Shown in pieces: positions 35,436-44,574 of a DNA stretch of 64,000 nt (its first letter is position 1; every line of letters begins with the position of its first letter). Made by a program: the position numbers and the translations under genes. The notes beneath the pieces are model-generated. The model saw nothing but the letters and a program-made list of their open reading frames with translations. It had not been told where the DNA came from and did not search any database. This DNA is from Streptomyces specialis. Lineage in GTDB: Bacteria; Actinomycetota; Actinomycetes; Streptomycetales; Streptomycetaceae. The stretch spans positions 176,944 through 240,943 of the forward strand of contig NZ_LN929895.1 of the NCBI RefSeq assembly GCF_001493375.1, in the 5' to 3' direction.

Positions 35436-35747
35436 ATGGCGCACACGGCGCACCACGGCCCGATGGCCCGGGTGGGTTCGTGGCTGAACACGGACGGCAG
35501 GCCGCATCCGGTGGAGAACGGTCTCGCGGCGGTGACGCTGCTGCTCGGGGCGGTCGCGGTGATCACGGCGATCTTCCCCGCACTGCACGCGGTGAGCTGC
35601 TGGACGGGTCTGGTGGGGATCGCGACGGGCGGCTGGACCCAGTTGATCTCGGCGACGACGGCGCAGCGTTTCGTGGCGGTGACCGGGCTGGGAGCGGCGG
35701 CGGTCGGGTTCTACCTCGGGATGGCGAACGGCGGCATGTTCGGCTGA
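35436..35747 (+). CDS. Small multipass membrane protein
   Basis: A 103-aa hydrophobic protein ([20 protein letters not shown]) with about three membrane segments, including [20 protein letters not shown] and [20 protein letters not shown]. The start ATG follows GAGGAGG. No domain family recognised beyond a widespread Streptomyces conserved membrane protein. It is divergent from rpsF and upstream of femX. Confidence 0.8.
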   Translation: MAHTAHHGPMARVGSWLNTDGRPHPVENGLAAVTLLLGAVAVITAIFPALHAVSCWTGLVGIATGGWTQLISATTAQRFVAVTGLGAAAVGFYLGMANGGMFG

Positions 35748-35847
35748 TCCCGGGCGGGCGGGCCCGCCACCGCGCGTCCCGGCCGGGGGGCGGGCGCCGT
35801 TAGGCTTCCGGCAGACCCTGCGATTGATGCCGGAGGAGCGCCCCCGT

Positions 35848-36966
35848 ATGAGTCTGACCCTAGGGACCATCAGCCGCGAGCAGCATGTGGCCTATGTCCG
35901 GTCGCTGCCCTCCGCCAGCCATATGCAGGTGCCGGCCTGGGGGGACGTCAAGGCGGAGTGGCGTTCGGAGTCGCTCGGCTGGTTCGGGCCGGGCGGCGAG
36001 ATCGTGGGCGCGGGGCTGGTGCTGTACCGGCAGATTCCCCGGCTGAAGCGGTACTTGGCGTATCTGCCGGAGGGTCCGGTGATCAACTGGTACGCGCCGA
36101 ACCTGGACGAGTGGCTGAAGCCGATGCTGGCGCACCTGAAGCAGCAGGGCGCGTTCTCGGTGAAGATGGGCCCGCCGGTGGTGATCCGGCGGTGGAACGC
36201 GGGGGCCGTCAAGGCGGGTATCCAGAACCCCGACGCGAAGCGGCTGCGGGACGTCGAGGCGACGTTCATCGAGCCCCGGGCTTTCGAGGTCGCGGACCGG
36301 CTGCGGCGGATGGGCTGGCAGCAGGGCGAGGACGAGGGCGCCGGATTCGGGGACGTGCAGCCCCGGTATGTGTTCCAGATCCCGCTGAAGGACCGTTCGC
36401 TGGAGGATGTCCACAAGGGCTTCAACCAGTTGTGGCGGCGGAATATCAAGAAGGCCGAGAAGGCCGGCGTCGAGGTCGTGCGGGGCGGCTACGACGATCT
36501 GGAGACGTGGCAGCGGCTGTACGAGGTGACGGCGGAACGGGACCGGTTCCGGCCGCGTCCGCTGGGCTACTTCCAGCGCATGTGGCGGTCGCTGAACGCG
36601 GAGGACCCGGACCGCATGCGCCTGTATCTCGCGATGCACGAGGGTGAGGCGGTGGCCGCCGCGACGATGCTGATCGTCGGTGGCCACGTCTGGTATTCGT
36701 ACGGGGCTTCCGCCAACCACAAGCGGGAGGTCCGCCCGTCGAACGCGATGCAGTGGCGGATGCTCCAGGACGCGCACGCGCTCGGGGCACACGTGTACGA
36801 CCTACGGGGGATCGGTGACTCGTTGGAGGACACCGACCATCTCTTCGGCCTTATCCAGTTCAAGGTGGGGACGGGCGGTGAGGCGGCGGAGTATCTCGGC
36901 GAGTGGGACTTCCCGCTCAATAAGCTTCTCCACAAGGCGCTCGACATCTATATGTCGCGGCGCTGA
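35848..36966 (+). CDS. FemX-type lipid II aminoacyltransferase
   Basis: A 372-aa FemABX-family enzyme. Motifs include [35 protein letters not shown] and [20 protein letters not shown] and a C-terminal [24 protein letters not shown] [18 protein letters not shown]. It uses aminoacyl-tRNA to add the first glycine to the lysine/DAP side chain of lipid II, as shown for FemX in S. coelicolor. ATG 35848 is preferred over the upstream GCC-rich frame. It is followed 44 bp later by an alanine-racemase-like gene, likely co-transcribed. Confidence 0.88.
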   Translation: MSLTLGTISREQHVAYVRSLPSASHMQVPAWGDVKAEWRSESLGWFGPGGEIVGAGLVLYRQIPRLKRYLAYLPEGPVINWYAPNLDEWLKPMLAHLKQQGAFSVKMGPPVVIRRWNAGAVKAGIQNPDAKRLRDVEATFIEPRAFEVADRLRRMGWQQGEDEGAGFGDVQPRYVFQIPLKDRSLEDVHKGFNQLWRRNIKKAEKAGVEVVRGGYDDLETWQRLYEVTAERDRFRPRPLGYFQRMWRSLNAEDPDRMRLYLAMHEGEAVAAATMLIVGGHVWYSYGASANHKREVRPSNAMQWRMLQDAHALGAHVYDLRGIGDSLEDTDHLFGLIQFKVGTGGEAAEYLGEWDFPLNKLLHKALDIYMSRR

Positions 36967-37010
36967 ATCTTCCCTCGCAGAGGTAGCGAAAAGAAAGGGT
37001 CTCACCGGCC

Positions 37011-38042
37011 ATGGCGCTCACCCTTTATGTCGACACCGACCGCTGGCGGGCGCACCAGCGGTCGGTGGTCGCCGATTTCCCCGACCTGGTGCCCGTGTGC
37101 AAGGGCAATGGTTATGGCTTCGGCCATGACCGGCTGGCGGAGGAGACGTCCTCGCTGGAACTCGACACCCTGGCCGTGGGCACCACCTATGAGGCCGAGG
37201 CGATGAAGGACCGGTTCAGCGGGGACATCCTGGTGCTGACGCCGTACCGGCGGTCCGAGGAGCCGGTGCCGCTGCCGGACCGGGTGATCCGCTCGGCGTC
37301 GTCGGTCGACGGGGTGTACGGGCTGGTGGGGTCCCGGGTCGTCGTCGAGGTGATGAGTTCGATGCGGCGGCACGGGGTGCTGCCGTCGGACCTGGGGAAG
37401 CTGCAGTCGGCGCTGGAGGACGTGCGGCTGGAGGGGTTCGCCATCCATCTGCCGCTGGACCGGACGGACGGGACCGACGCGGTGGAGGAGGTCATCGGCT
37501 GGATGGACCGGCTGCGGGCCGCGCGGTTGCCGCTGCACACGATGTTCGTGAGCCATCTGACGTCGGAGCAGTTGGCGCGGCTGCGGCAGCAGTTCCCGCA
37601 GACGCGGTTCCGGGCGCGGATCGGGACGCGGCTGTGGCTGGGGGACCACCAGGCGACGGAGTACCGGGCGGCGGTGCTGGACGTGACGCCGGTGGGCAAG
37701 GGCGACCGGTTCGGGTACCGGCAGCAGAAGGCCCCGGGCACGGGCTGGCTGGCGGTGGTGGCGGGGGGCACGTCGCACGGGGTCGGTCTGGAGGCGCCGA
37801 AGGCGCTGCACGGGATGACGTCGCGGGCGAAGGGGATGGCGCGGGCGAGCCTGGCGACGGTGAACCGGAACCTCTCGCCGTTCGTGTGGGACGGCAAGCA
37901 GCGGTGGTTCGCGGAGCCGCCGCACATGCAGGTGTCGATCCTGTTCGTGCCGGACGACGCGAAGGCGCCGAAGGTGGGGGACGAGTTCCGGGTGATCCTG
38001 CGGCACACGACGACGACGGTGGACCGTTTCGTGGACCGCTGA
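37011..38042 (+). CDS. Alanine racemase-like PLP protein
   Basis: A 343-aa TIM-barrel PLP protein: the Schiff-base lysine lies in PVCKGNGYGFGHDRLAEE, and RFRARIGTRLWLG, RFGYRQQKAPGTGWLAVVAG and LEAPKALHGM follow. Compared with true alanine racemases the C-terminal beta domain is short, and the second catalytic Tyr motif is not obvious. So substrate may differ. Adjacent femX suggests a cell-wall amino acid role. Confidence 0.82.
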   Translation: MALTLYVDTDRWRAHQRSVVADFPDLVPVCKGNGYGFGHDRLAEETSSLELDTLAVGTTYEAEAMKDRFSGDILVLTPYRRSEEPVPLPDRVIRSASSVDGVYGLVGSRVVVEVMSSMRRHGVLPSDLGKLQSALEDVRLEGFAIHLPLDRTDGTDAVEEVIGWMDRLRAARLPLHTMFVSHLTSEQLARLRQQFPQTRFRARIGTRLWLGDHQATEYRAAVLDVTPVGKGDRFGYRQQKAPGTGWLAVVAGGTSHGVGLEAPKALHGMTSRAKGMARASLATVNRNLSPFVWDGKQRWFAEPPHMQVSILFVPDDAKAPKVGDEFRVILRHTTTTVDRFVDR

Positions 38043-38084
38043 GGCACCGCCGCCGGGCGCGAGGGGGCCCGGCGGGAACACGCG

Positions 38085-38121
38085 AAGGCGGCGGCCCCGG
38101 GATGACCGGGGCCGCCGCCTT
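38085..38121. terminator. Bidirectional stem-loop between Alr-like gene and ino1
   Basis: Perfect 16-bp inverted repeat, AAGGCGGCGGCCCCGG (38085-38100) and CCGGGGCCGCCGCCTT (38106-38121), loop GATGA. Located between convergent genes. Confidence 0.92.
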
Positions 38122-38182
38122 TCCGCCTTGCGCGCCTTCTCGGCGTGGGCCGCCGTGGGCCGGGCGCGGTGTCAGCGCGGGA

Positions 38183-39265
38183 TCAGCTCTCCAGCTCGCC
38201 GCTGATGAACTTCTCGACGTTGTCGCGGGCGACATCGTCGAAGACCTGCACGGGCGGGGACTTCATGAAGTACGCCGACGCGGAGAGGATCGGGCCGCCG
38301 ATGCCGCGGTCCTTGGCGATCTTCGCGGCGCGCAGGGCGTCGATGATGACGCCGGCGGAGTTCGGGGAGTCCCAGACCTCCAGCTTGTACTCCAGGCTCA
38401 GCGGAACGTCGCCGAAGGCACGGCCCTCGAGGCGGACGTAGGCCCACTTGCGGTCGTCGAGCCAGGCGACGTAGTCCGACGGGCCGATGTGGACGTTCTT
38501 CTCGCCGAGGTCCCGGTCGGGGATCTGGGAGGTGACGGCCTGGGTCTTGGAGATCTTCTTGGACTCCAGCCGGTCGCGCTCCAGCATGTTCTTGAAGTCC
38601 ATGTTGCCGCCGACGTTGAGCTGCATCGTGCGGTCGAGGATGACGCCGCGGTCCTCGAAGAGCTTGGCCATCACGCGGTGGGTGATGGTGGCGCCCACCT
38701 GGGACTTGATGTCGTCGCCCACGATCGGGACGCCGGCCGCGGTGAACTTGTCGGCCCACTCCTTGGTGCCGGCGATGAAGACGGGCAGCGCGTTGACGAA
38801 GGCGACCTTGGCGTCGATGGCGCACTGCGCGTAGAACTTGGCGGCGTCCTCCGAGCCGACGGGCATGTAGCAGACGAGCACGTCGGCGCGCGTCTCCTTG
38901 AGGACCCGCACGACGTCGACCGGGTCGGCGTCGGACTCGACGATGGTCTCGCGGTAGTACTTGCCCAGCCCGTCGTGGGTCTCGCCACGCTGCACGGTCA
39001 CGCCGGTGGGAGGCACGTCGCAGATCTTGATGGTGTTGTTCTCGCTGGCGCCGATGGCCTCGGAGAGGTCGGTGCCGACCTTCTTCGCGTCGACGTCGAA
39101 GGCGGCCACGAACTCGATGTCCGAGACGTGGTAGTCGCCGAACTGGACATGCATCAGACCCGGGACCCGGCTGTCCGGGGCGGCGTCCTTGTAGTACTCG
39201 ACGCCCTGTACCAGCGATGCGGCGCAGTTGCCCACGCCGGCGATGGCTACGCGAACCGAACCCAT
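38183..39265 (-). CDS. Inositol-3-phosphate synthase
   Basis: A 360-aa enzyme converting glucose 6-phosphate to 1L-myo-inositol 1-phosphate, the start of inositol, phosphatidylinositol and mycothiol synthesis. Seen: NAD loop [80 protein letters not shown], and [12 protein letters not shown] (the short actinobacterial form). Start ATG 39265. The PadR regulator 55 bp downstream on the same strand may be co-transcribed. Confidence 0.95.
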   Translation of the reverse strand: MGSVRVAIAGVGNCAASLVQGVEYYKDAAPDSRVPGLMHVQFGDYHVSDIEFVAAFDVDAKKVGTDLSEAIGASENNTIKICDVPPTGVTVQRGETHDGLGKYYRETIVESDADPVDVVRVLKETRADVLVCYMPVGSEDAAKFYAQCAIDAKVAFVNALPVFIAGTKEWADKFTAAGVPIVGDDIKSQVGATITHRVMAKLFEDRGVILDRTMQLNVGGNMDFKNMLERDRLESKKISKTQAVTSQIPDRDLGEKNVHIGPSDYVAWLDDRKWAYVRLEGRAFGDVPLSLEYKLEVWDSPNSAGVIIDALRAAKIAKDRGIGGPILSASAYFMKSPPVQVFDDVARDNVEKFISGELES

Positions 39266-39319
39266 TCCGGTTGCTCCCTGTGTGTGTTCTCGACATGACC
39301 CCGCTTCGTCGCGGGGAGG

Positions 39320-39964
39320 TTAGGTGGTGCTGTCGCCGGAGGGGTCCGACGGGTCACGCTCGCGGGCGCCGCCGCGGTCGCGTCCTTCCCGCTCGCTCTC
39401 GATCAGCTCGTTGAGCCAGCGGACCTCGCGCTCGACGGACTCCATGCCGTGGCGCTGGAGTTCGAGGGTGTAGGCGTCCAGCTTCTCGCGGGTGCGGGCC
39501 ATGGACGCGCGCATCTTGGCGAGGCGCTCCTCCAGGCGGCTGCGGCGGCCCTCCAGGACGCGCATCCGCACGTCGCGCGAGGTCTGGCCGAAGAAGGCGA
39601 AGCGGACGCCGAAGTGCTCGTCCTCCCAGGCGTCGGGCCCCGTCTGGTCGAGGAGCTCCTCGAAGCGCTCCTTGCCCTCGGCCGTGAGCCGGTAGACGAT
39701 CCGCGCCCTGCGGTTGGACAGGGGGGTGGCCCGGGGGTCGTCGGCCGCACGGCCGGACTCCTCGGCCAGCCAGCCCTGCTGGACGAGCGTTTTCAGGCAC
39801 GGATAGAGGGAGCCGTAGCTGAACGCCCGGAAGACCCCGAGCGAGGTGTTGAGCCGCTTCCGCAGCTCGTAGCCGTGCATCGGGGACTCGCGCAGGAGAC
39901 CGAGAACGGCGAACTCCAGGACACCGGAACGTCGGCTCACCTGGGGGATCACCTCCGTCCTCAT
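39320..39964 (-). CDS. PadR-family transcriptional regulator
   Basis: A 214-aa regulator. The PadR winged helix is LEFAVLGLLRESPMHGYELR then GVFRAFSYGSLYPCLKTLVQ; the C-terminal dimer helix contains RSRLEERLAKMRASMARTRE. ATG 39964 is chosen over the upstream GTG/ATG frame. A palindromic ATGT...ACAT operator lies 52 bp upstream of its start. It sits upstream of the ino1-type gene on the same strand, so it may control inositol synthesis as well as itself. Confidence 0.9.
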   Translation of the reverse strand: MRTEVIPQVSRRSGVLEFAVLGLLRESPMHGYELRKRLNTSLGVFRAFSYGSLYPCLKTLVQQGWLAEESGRAADDPRATPLSNRRARIVYRLTAEGKERFEELLDQTGPDAWEDEHFGVRFAFFGQTSRDVRMRVLEGRRSRLEERLAKMRASMARTREKLDAYTLELQRHGMESVEREVRWLNELIESEREGRDRGGARERDPSDPSGDSTT

Positions 39965-40340
39965 CGGTCGTGCCTTGCCTTTCGAGCCCTCTAGTGTGGT
40001 GCGATGCATTGAGCCGATGTATCAGCTCGATACATCAGCACGATAGAACGAGTCGGCGGGCTGAGCAAGCAGGGGACCGGTGAAGGGGGTCACATCTTCA
40101 CTTCGCACCGCACACAATGCCGGTATTGCCCCTTTCTTAGGGAAAGTTGGCACTTTGCGGCTGCGTAGGCTTGGGTCCGTGCAGACCACCACGGCTGGGA
40201 ACCTTGGGGCGCCTGGCGGCGTCCTTGTTCCAGGTGCAGTGCGCCCGCATCCGGGGACGGACCGCACATCGGGGGACTGGATGCCACAGGAAGTACCTGC
40301 CGTCTACAGACACTTGTGTCTGTCCGAGGAGTAGCTGTCC
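39965..40340. other. Divergent promoter region between padR and PBP
   Basis: A 376-bp interval. It contains the PadR operator (40016-40036) and a lower-GC stretch (40090-40150) that may hold the PBP promoter. No gene is seen. A ribosome site GAGGAG is at 40326-40331, 9 bp before the PBP ATG. Confidence 0.6.
40016..40036. promoter_or_regulatory. PadR-type operator
   Basis: GATGTATC (40016-40023), 5-nt spacer, GATACATC (40029-40036), a perfect inverted repeat containing the ATGT...ACAT signature of PadR binding sites. A weaker related half (GATGCATT, 40002-40009) precedes it. It sits just upstream of padR, consistent with autoregulation. Confidence 0.8.
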
Positions 40341-43037
40341 ATGAGCGAGCACCGTCGCAAGCCGCCGCAGGGCCGCGGTCGTCGCGCAGCGGCACCGTCC
40401 GGCCGCCGGGCGACTCCCCCGCCCGGGTCGCCCGCGGGCGACCCGCCGGGCGCGACGCGGGACCGGCCGTACGGCAGCCGGGCGGAGGCACGGCGGGCCG
40501 CGCAGCGGGGTGGCGGCAGGCGGCGGGCGGCCACGCCCGCCGAGGGCGTGACCGGCGGCAGGCGCAGGCGGGCGGAGCCGGAGCGCCGGAGGCGTTTCAT
40601 CGACTACCCGCGCTCCGGGTACAGCGGGATGCGCCGCTTCGTGCCGTCGTGGAAGCAGGTGATCGGCTCGTGCGTCGCGTTCACCGGGATGTTGATCGGG
40701 CTGATCGGCATCGCGTACGCCATGACGGACATCCCCACCGCCAACGACATGGCCGTCCAGGAGAGCAACGTCTACTACTGGGCGGACGGCTCCCGGATGG
40801 TCGTCGCCGGCGCGAGCAACGTCAACCGGCAGAACCTCGACCTCCAGGACATCCCGCAGGCGATGCAGGACTCGGTGGTCTCCGCGGAGAACGCCACCTT
40901 CTGGGAGGACCCGGGCATCGACCTGATGGGCATCGGCCGCGCCGTGGTCAACATGGCGCGCGGCGGCGAGACCCAGTCGGGCTCGACCATCACCCAGCAG
41001 TTCGTGAAGAACATGTACCTCACCCAGGACCAGACCCTGGAGCGCAAGGGGCGTGAGCTGCTGCTGTCGGTGAAGGTCGGCGCGGAGTACTCCAAGGAAG
41101 AGATCATGGAGGGGTACCTCAACACCTCCTACTTCGGCCGCGGCGCCTGGGGCATCCAGGCCGCCGCCCAGGCGTACTACGGGAAGGACGCGAAGGACCT
41201 CAGCGCCAGCGAGTGCGCGTTCCTGACCGCCCTGCTCAAGGGCCCCGACCTGTACGACCCGTACGCGGGCGGGGACACCGAGGGCATCAACGACGAGAAC
41301 CTCGCGCGCGCCGAGGAGCGGTGGTCCTGGGTGCTGGACCGGCGGATAGAGGTCGGTGAGGGGCTGAGCACGCAGGAGCGCCAGGAGATCGCCGAAGTGG
41401 GCTTCCCCATGCCGAACGAGCCCACCAAGGCGATGGAGAAGGCCGGACAGATCGGCTACCTGACGGACCTGGTCGACCAGTACCTGATCGCGAACGACGT
41501 CCTGTCGAAGGAGGAGCTGGAAGCCGGCGGCTACCAGATCTACACCACCTTCGACGAGGCGATGGTGAACGAGATGGAGGCCGCGGTCCAGCAGATCTCC
41601 GAGGAGAACATCGACCCGGAGCTCCGCGACGAGGACCGGCACGTCCAGTTCGGCGGCGCCGCCGTGGTGCCGGGTGACGGGGCGATCCGCGCGATCTACG
41701 GCGGCGTCGACTGGACCGAGCACTACGTCAACAACGCCAACAACCCCGGTGCCCAGGTGGGTTCGACGTTCAAGCCCTTTGTGCTGGCCGCGGCCATGCG
41801 CGACGGCGTCCGGGACCCCGAGGGGCCCGTGGAGCAGAGCCGGGAGGAGCGGACGCAGGTCTCGCCGGACAGCGTGTACCGCAGCGAGGACGAGCTCCTC
41901 ATCCACAACTACAACGGCGACCCCGTCATGGTGGACGACGAGGAGACGGGCGAGTCCGTCCAGTGGCGGCAGAACAACTTCGAGGGCGGCTCGCAGGGCG
42001 ACATCACCCTGCGCGAGGCCATGGAGGTGTCGGCCAACGCGCCGTTCGTCCAGCTCGGCATGGACGTCGGGCCGGCCACGGTCGCCCAGGCGGCCATGGA
42101 CGCGGGCCTGTTGGAGGACAGCCTCGGCAGGGCCGACGACACCGTCCCCACCTTCGCGCTCGGTGTCTCCACTCCGGGTCCTATCCGGATGGCGGCGGCG
42201 TACGCGACGTTCGCCGCCAGCGGCGAGCAGGCCGAGCCCTACTCGGTGGTCAGCGTCGAGAACAGCCGGCTGGACTTCACCTGGGAGCACCGGAGCGAGA
42301 CCACCCAGGCGTTCGACTCGGTGGTGGCCGACAATGTGACCGACGTCCTCACCGAGGTCGTCCAGGGTGACGAGGGCAGCGGCGAGCGCGCCCAGGAGCT
42401 CGGCCGCCCCGTCGCCGGCAAGACCGGCACCACCGACGACAACAAGAGCGCCTGGTTCGTCGGCTACACCACCCAGCTCTCCACCGCCATCGGCATGTGG
42501 CGCCTCCCCGACTCCGAGGAGGACCTCGTCGGCGACGAGGAGATGGGCTTCATGCCCATGTACGGCACGGGGGGCAACGAGAGGAACAACGGCAGCAACA
42601 TCCCGCTGTCGATCTGGCTGGCCTTCATGGAGGAGGCGACCGCGGGGGAACCGATCGAGGAGTTCCCCGAGCCCGGTGAGATCGGCGAGGTCCTCTGGGG
42701 CGGCGGCGCCGAGAGCCCGCCTCCGGCACAGCAGGAGCCGCGGGAGACCGAGGAGCCCGTGGAGCCCGAGGAGAGCCACTCGCCGGACCCCACGGAGGAG
42801 CCGACGGACGAGCCGACCACGGTGGAGCCCACCACACCCGACCCCACCGACACCTGCGGGCCGTTCGACCCGGACTGCGGGGACGGCGGCACCGACACGG
42901 GCACCGACGAGGGCATCGAGGGCGGTACCGACGCCGGCACGGATCAGGGCACCGACCAGGGGACCGACCAAGGCACCGACCAGGGAGCCGGCAACCAGGG
43001 CAACGACGGAGGACTCTTCGGCGGCGGCACGGGATAG
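40341..43037 (+). CDS. Bifunctional class A penicillin-binding protein
   Basis: An 898-aa murein synthase. The Arg/Pro-rich N-terminal cytosolic tail (1-110) is followed by one membrane helix (about 110-132). A GT51 transglycosylase domain (SAENATFWEDPGID, then GSTITQQFVKNMYL) precedes a transpeptidase with the SxxK motif in GAQVGSTFKPFVLAAAMRDG (about 473), SAN in MEVSANAPFVQLG and KTGT in VAGKTGTTDDNKSAWFVGY. The Glu-rich C-terminal tail holds repeats TDEG, TDAG, TDQG. It polymerises and crosslinks peptidoglycan. Confidence 0.95.
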   Translation: MSEHRRKPPQGRGRRAAAPSGRRATPPPGSPAGDPPGATRDRPYGSRAEARRAAQRGGGRRRAATPAEGVTGGRRRRAEPERRRRFIDYPRSGYSGMRRFVPSWKQVIGSCVAFTGMLIGLIGIAYAMTDIPTANDMAVQESNVYYWADGSRMVVAGASNVNRQNLDLQDIPQAMQDSVVSAENATFWEDPGIDLMGIGRAVVNMARGGETQSGSTITQQFVKNMYLTQDQTLERKGRELLLSVKVGAEYSKEEIMEGYLNTSYFGRGAWGIQAAAQAYYGKDAKDLSASECAFLTALLKGPDLYDPYAGGDTEGINDENLARAEERWSWVLDRRIEVGEGLSTQERQEIAEVGFPMPNEPTKAMEKAGQIGYLTDLVDQYLIANDVLSKEELEAGGYQIYTTFDEAMVNEMEAAVQQISEENIDPELRDEDRHVQFGGAAVVPGDGAIRAIYGGVDWTEHYVNNANNPGAQVGSTFKPFVLAAAMRDGVRDPEGPVEQSREERTQVSPDSVYRSEDELLIHNYNGDPVMVDDEETGESVQWRQNNFEGGSQGDITLREAMEVSANAPFVQLGMDVGPATVAQAAMDAGLLEDSLGRADDTVPTFALGVSTPGPIRMAAAYATFAASGEQAEPYSVVSVENSRLDFTWEHRSETTQAFDSVVADNVTDVLTEVVQGDEGSGERAQELGRPVAGKTGTTDDNKSAWFVGYTTQLSTAIGMWRLPDSEEDLVGDEEMGFMPMYGTGGNERNNGSNIPLSIWLAFMEEATAGEPIEEFPEPGEIGEVLWGGGAESPPPAQQEPRETEEPVEPEESHSPDPTEEPTDEPTTVEPTTPDPTDTCGPFDPDCGDGGTDTGTDEGIEGGTDAGTDQGTDQGTDQGTDQGAGNQGNDGGLFGGGTG

Positions 43038-43083
43038 CTGTGCCCTGACGCCCTGACGGTGGGCCGTGCGGCAGGATGTGGGC

Positions 43084-44574
43084 ATGGCACAACCCCTCCC
43101 GCGCGCGGCGGCGCGGCCCACCGACCAGGACGACACGGCCGCCGCGGCCAGCGAGCTGATCGGCGGACCGGCCGGCCGGCGGGCCGTTTCCGCCGGCGGC
43201 TGGTGGAACCCGGTGCGGGTCGTGGCCCTGGTGATGATCGGGATGTTCGCGCTCGGCATGGCGCAGAAGGCCCCGTGCTACGAGAGCGGCTGGTTCCACG
43301 GCCCGGCCGACCAGTACACCCATGCCTGCTACTCCGACATCCCCCACCTCTACCGCGGGCGCGGCTTCGCCGATGGGCTCGTGCCGTACTTCGACCGCAT
43401 CCCCGCGGAGCTGTCCGGCGGCATGGAGTACCTCGAATATCCGGTGCTCACCGGCCTGTTCATGGAGGTCGCGGCCTGGTTCACGCCGAACGGATCCACC
43501 GACCCGAGCCCCGGGCAGATCTACTGGCTGGTCAACGCCGGGCTGCTGATGATCTGCGCGGTGATCATCGCGGTCTGCGTCGCCCGCATCCACCGCGACC
43601 GGCCCTGGGACGGGCTGCTGATCGCGCTCGCCCCCGCCCTGGCGCTCACCGCCACCATCAACTGGGACCTCCTGGCCGGAGCCCTGACCTGCTGTGCCCT
43701 GCTGATGTGGTCACGCGGTCGTCCCTTCGCCACCGGTGTCCTGCTGGGGCTCGCCACCGCCGCCAAGTTCTACCCGGTGCTGCTGCTGGGTCCGCTGCTG
43801 GTGCTGTGCTGGCGGGCCGGGCGGTGGCGGGAGTTCCGCGCGGCGGCCGTGGGCGCGATCGGCGCCTGGCTGGCGGTCAACCTCCCGGTGCTGATCGCCG
43901 CCCGGGAGGGCTGGGCCCAGTTCTACACGTTCAGTGAGGAACGGCCCGTCGACTTCGGCTCGTTCTGGCTGATCATCGCCCAGCGCACCGACGCGGACCT
44001 CGGGGCCGTCAACACCTACGCGGCGGTGCTTGTCGCCCTGGGCTGCGCCGCGATCGGCCTCCTGGCCCTGGCCGCGCCCCGCCGTCCCCGGCTGGCGCAG
44101 CTCGCTTTCCTGGTCGTCGCGGTCTTCGTCCTCACCAACAAGGTGTACTCCCCGCAGTACGTGCTCTGGCTGATCCCGCTGGCCGTCCTCGCCCGGCCCC
44201 GCTGGCGGGACTTCCTGATCTGGCAGGGCTGCGAGGTCCTGTACTTCCTGAGCATCTGGATGTACCTCGCCTTCCTCAATACCGACGACCGGCACGGGCT
44301 GTCCGTCGGCGGCTACCAACTCGCCATCTTGATCCACTTGTTGGGCACCGCCTATCTGTGCGCCATGGTCGTCCGCGACGTGCTGCGCCCCGAGCACGAC
44401 GTCATCCGGCGCGACGGCTCCGACGACCCGGGCGGCGGCGTGCTGGACGGCGCGGCGGACATCTTCACCCTGCGCCGCCCGCGACCCGCCCCGGCGGCCC
44501 CGGCCGCCTTCGTCGACTGGGGCACCTCACCCCGGCTCCCGGCCGACACCGGCCGGACCGAGCCGGAGGCATGA
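43084..44574 (+). CDS. GT87-type polyprenol-phosphate mannosyltransferase
   Basis: A 496-aa protein with 9-10 membrane helices (family GT87, DUF2029). A conserved extracytoplasmic loop is KAPCYESGWFHGPADQYTHA, then SGGMEYLEYPVLTGLFMEVA. Related mycobacterial enzymes add mannose from polyprenyl-phosphate-mannose to lipoglycans. ATG 43084 is chosen from two near-by starts. It overlaps the MFS gene by ATGA. A parS site lies 1-2 codons into that next gene. Confidence 0.85.
   Translation: MAQPLPRAAARPTDQDDTAAAASELIGGPAGRRAVSAGGWWNPVRVVALVMIGMFALGMAQKAPCYESGWFHGPADQYTHACYSDIPHLYRGRGFADGLVPYFDRIPAELSGGMEYLEYPVLTGLFMEVAAWFTPNGSTDPSPGQIYWLVNAGLLMICAVIIAVCVARIHRDRPWDGLLIALAPALALTATINWDLLAGALTCCALLMWSRGRPFATGVLLGLATAAKFYPVLLLGPLLVLCWRAGRWREFRAAAVGAIGAWLAVNLPVLIAAREGWAQFYTFSEERPVDFGSFWLIIAQRTDADLGAVNTYAAVLVALGCAAIGLLALAAPRRPRLAQLAFLVVAVFVLTNKVYSPQYVLWLIPLAVLARPRWRDFLIWQGCEVLYFLSIWMYLAFLNTDDRHGLSVGGYQLAILIHLLGTAYLCAMVVRDVLRPEHDVIRRDGSDDPGGGVLDGAADIFTLRRPRPAPAAPAAFVDWGTSPRLPADTGRTEPEA

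Noticed and set aside
42890..43020. CRISPR-like repeat in the PBP tail
   Set aside because: Short GGNACCGACCAGGG-type repeats encode TDQG in frame; no spacers.
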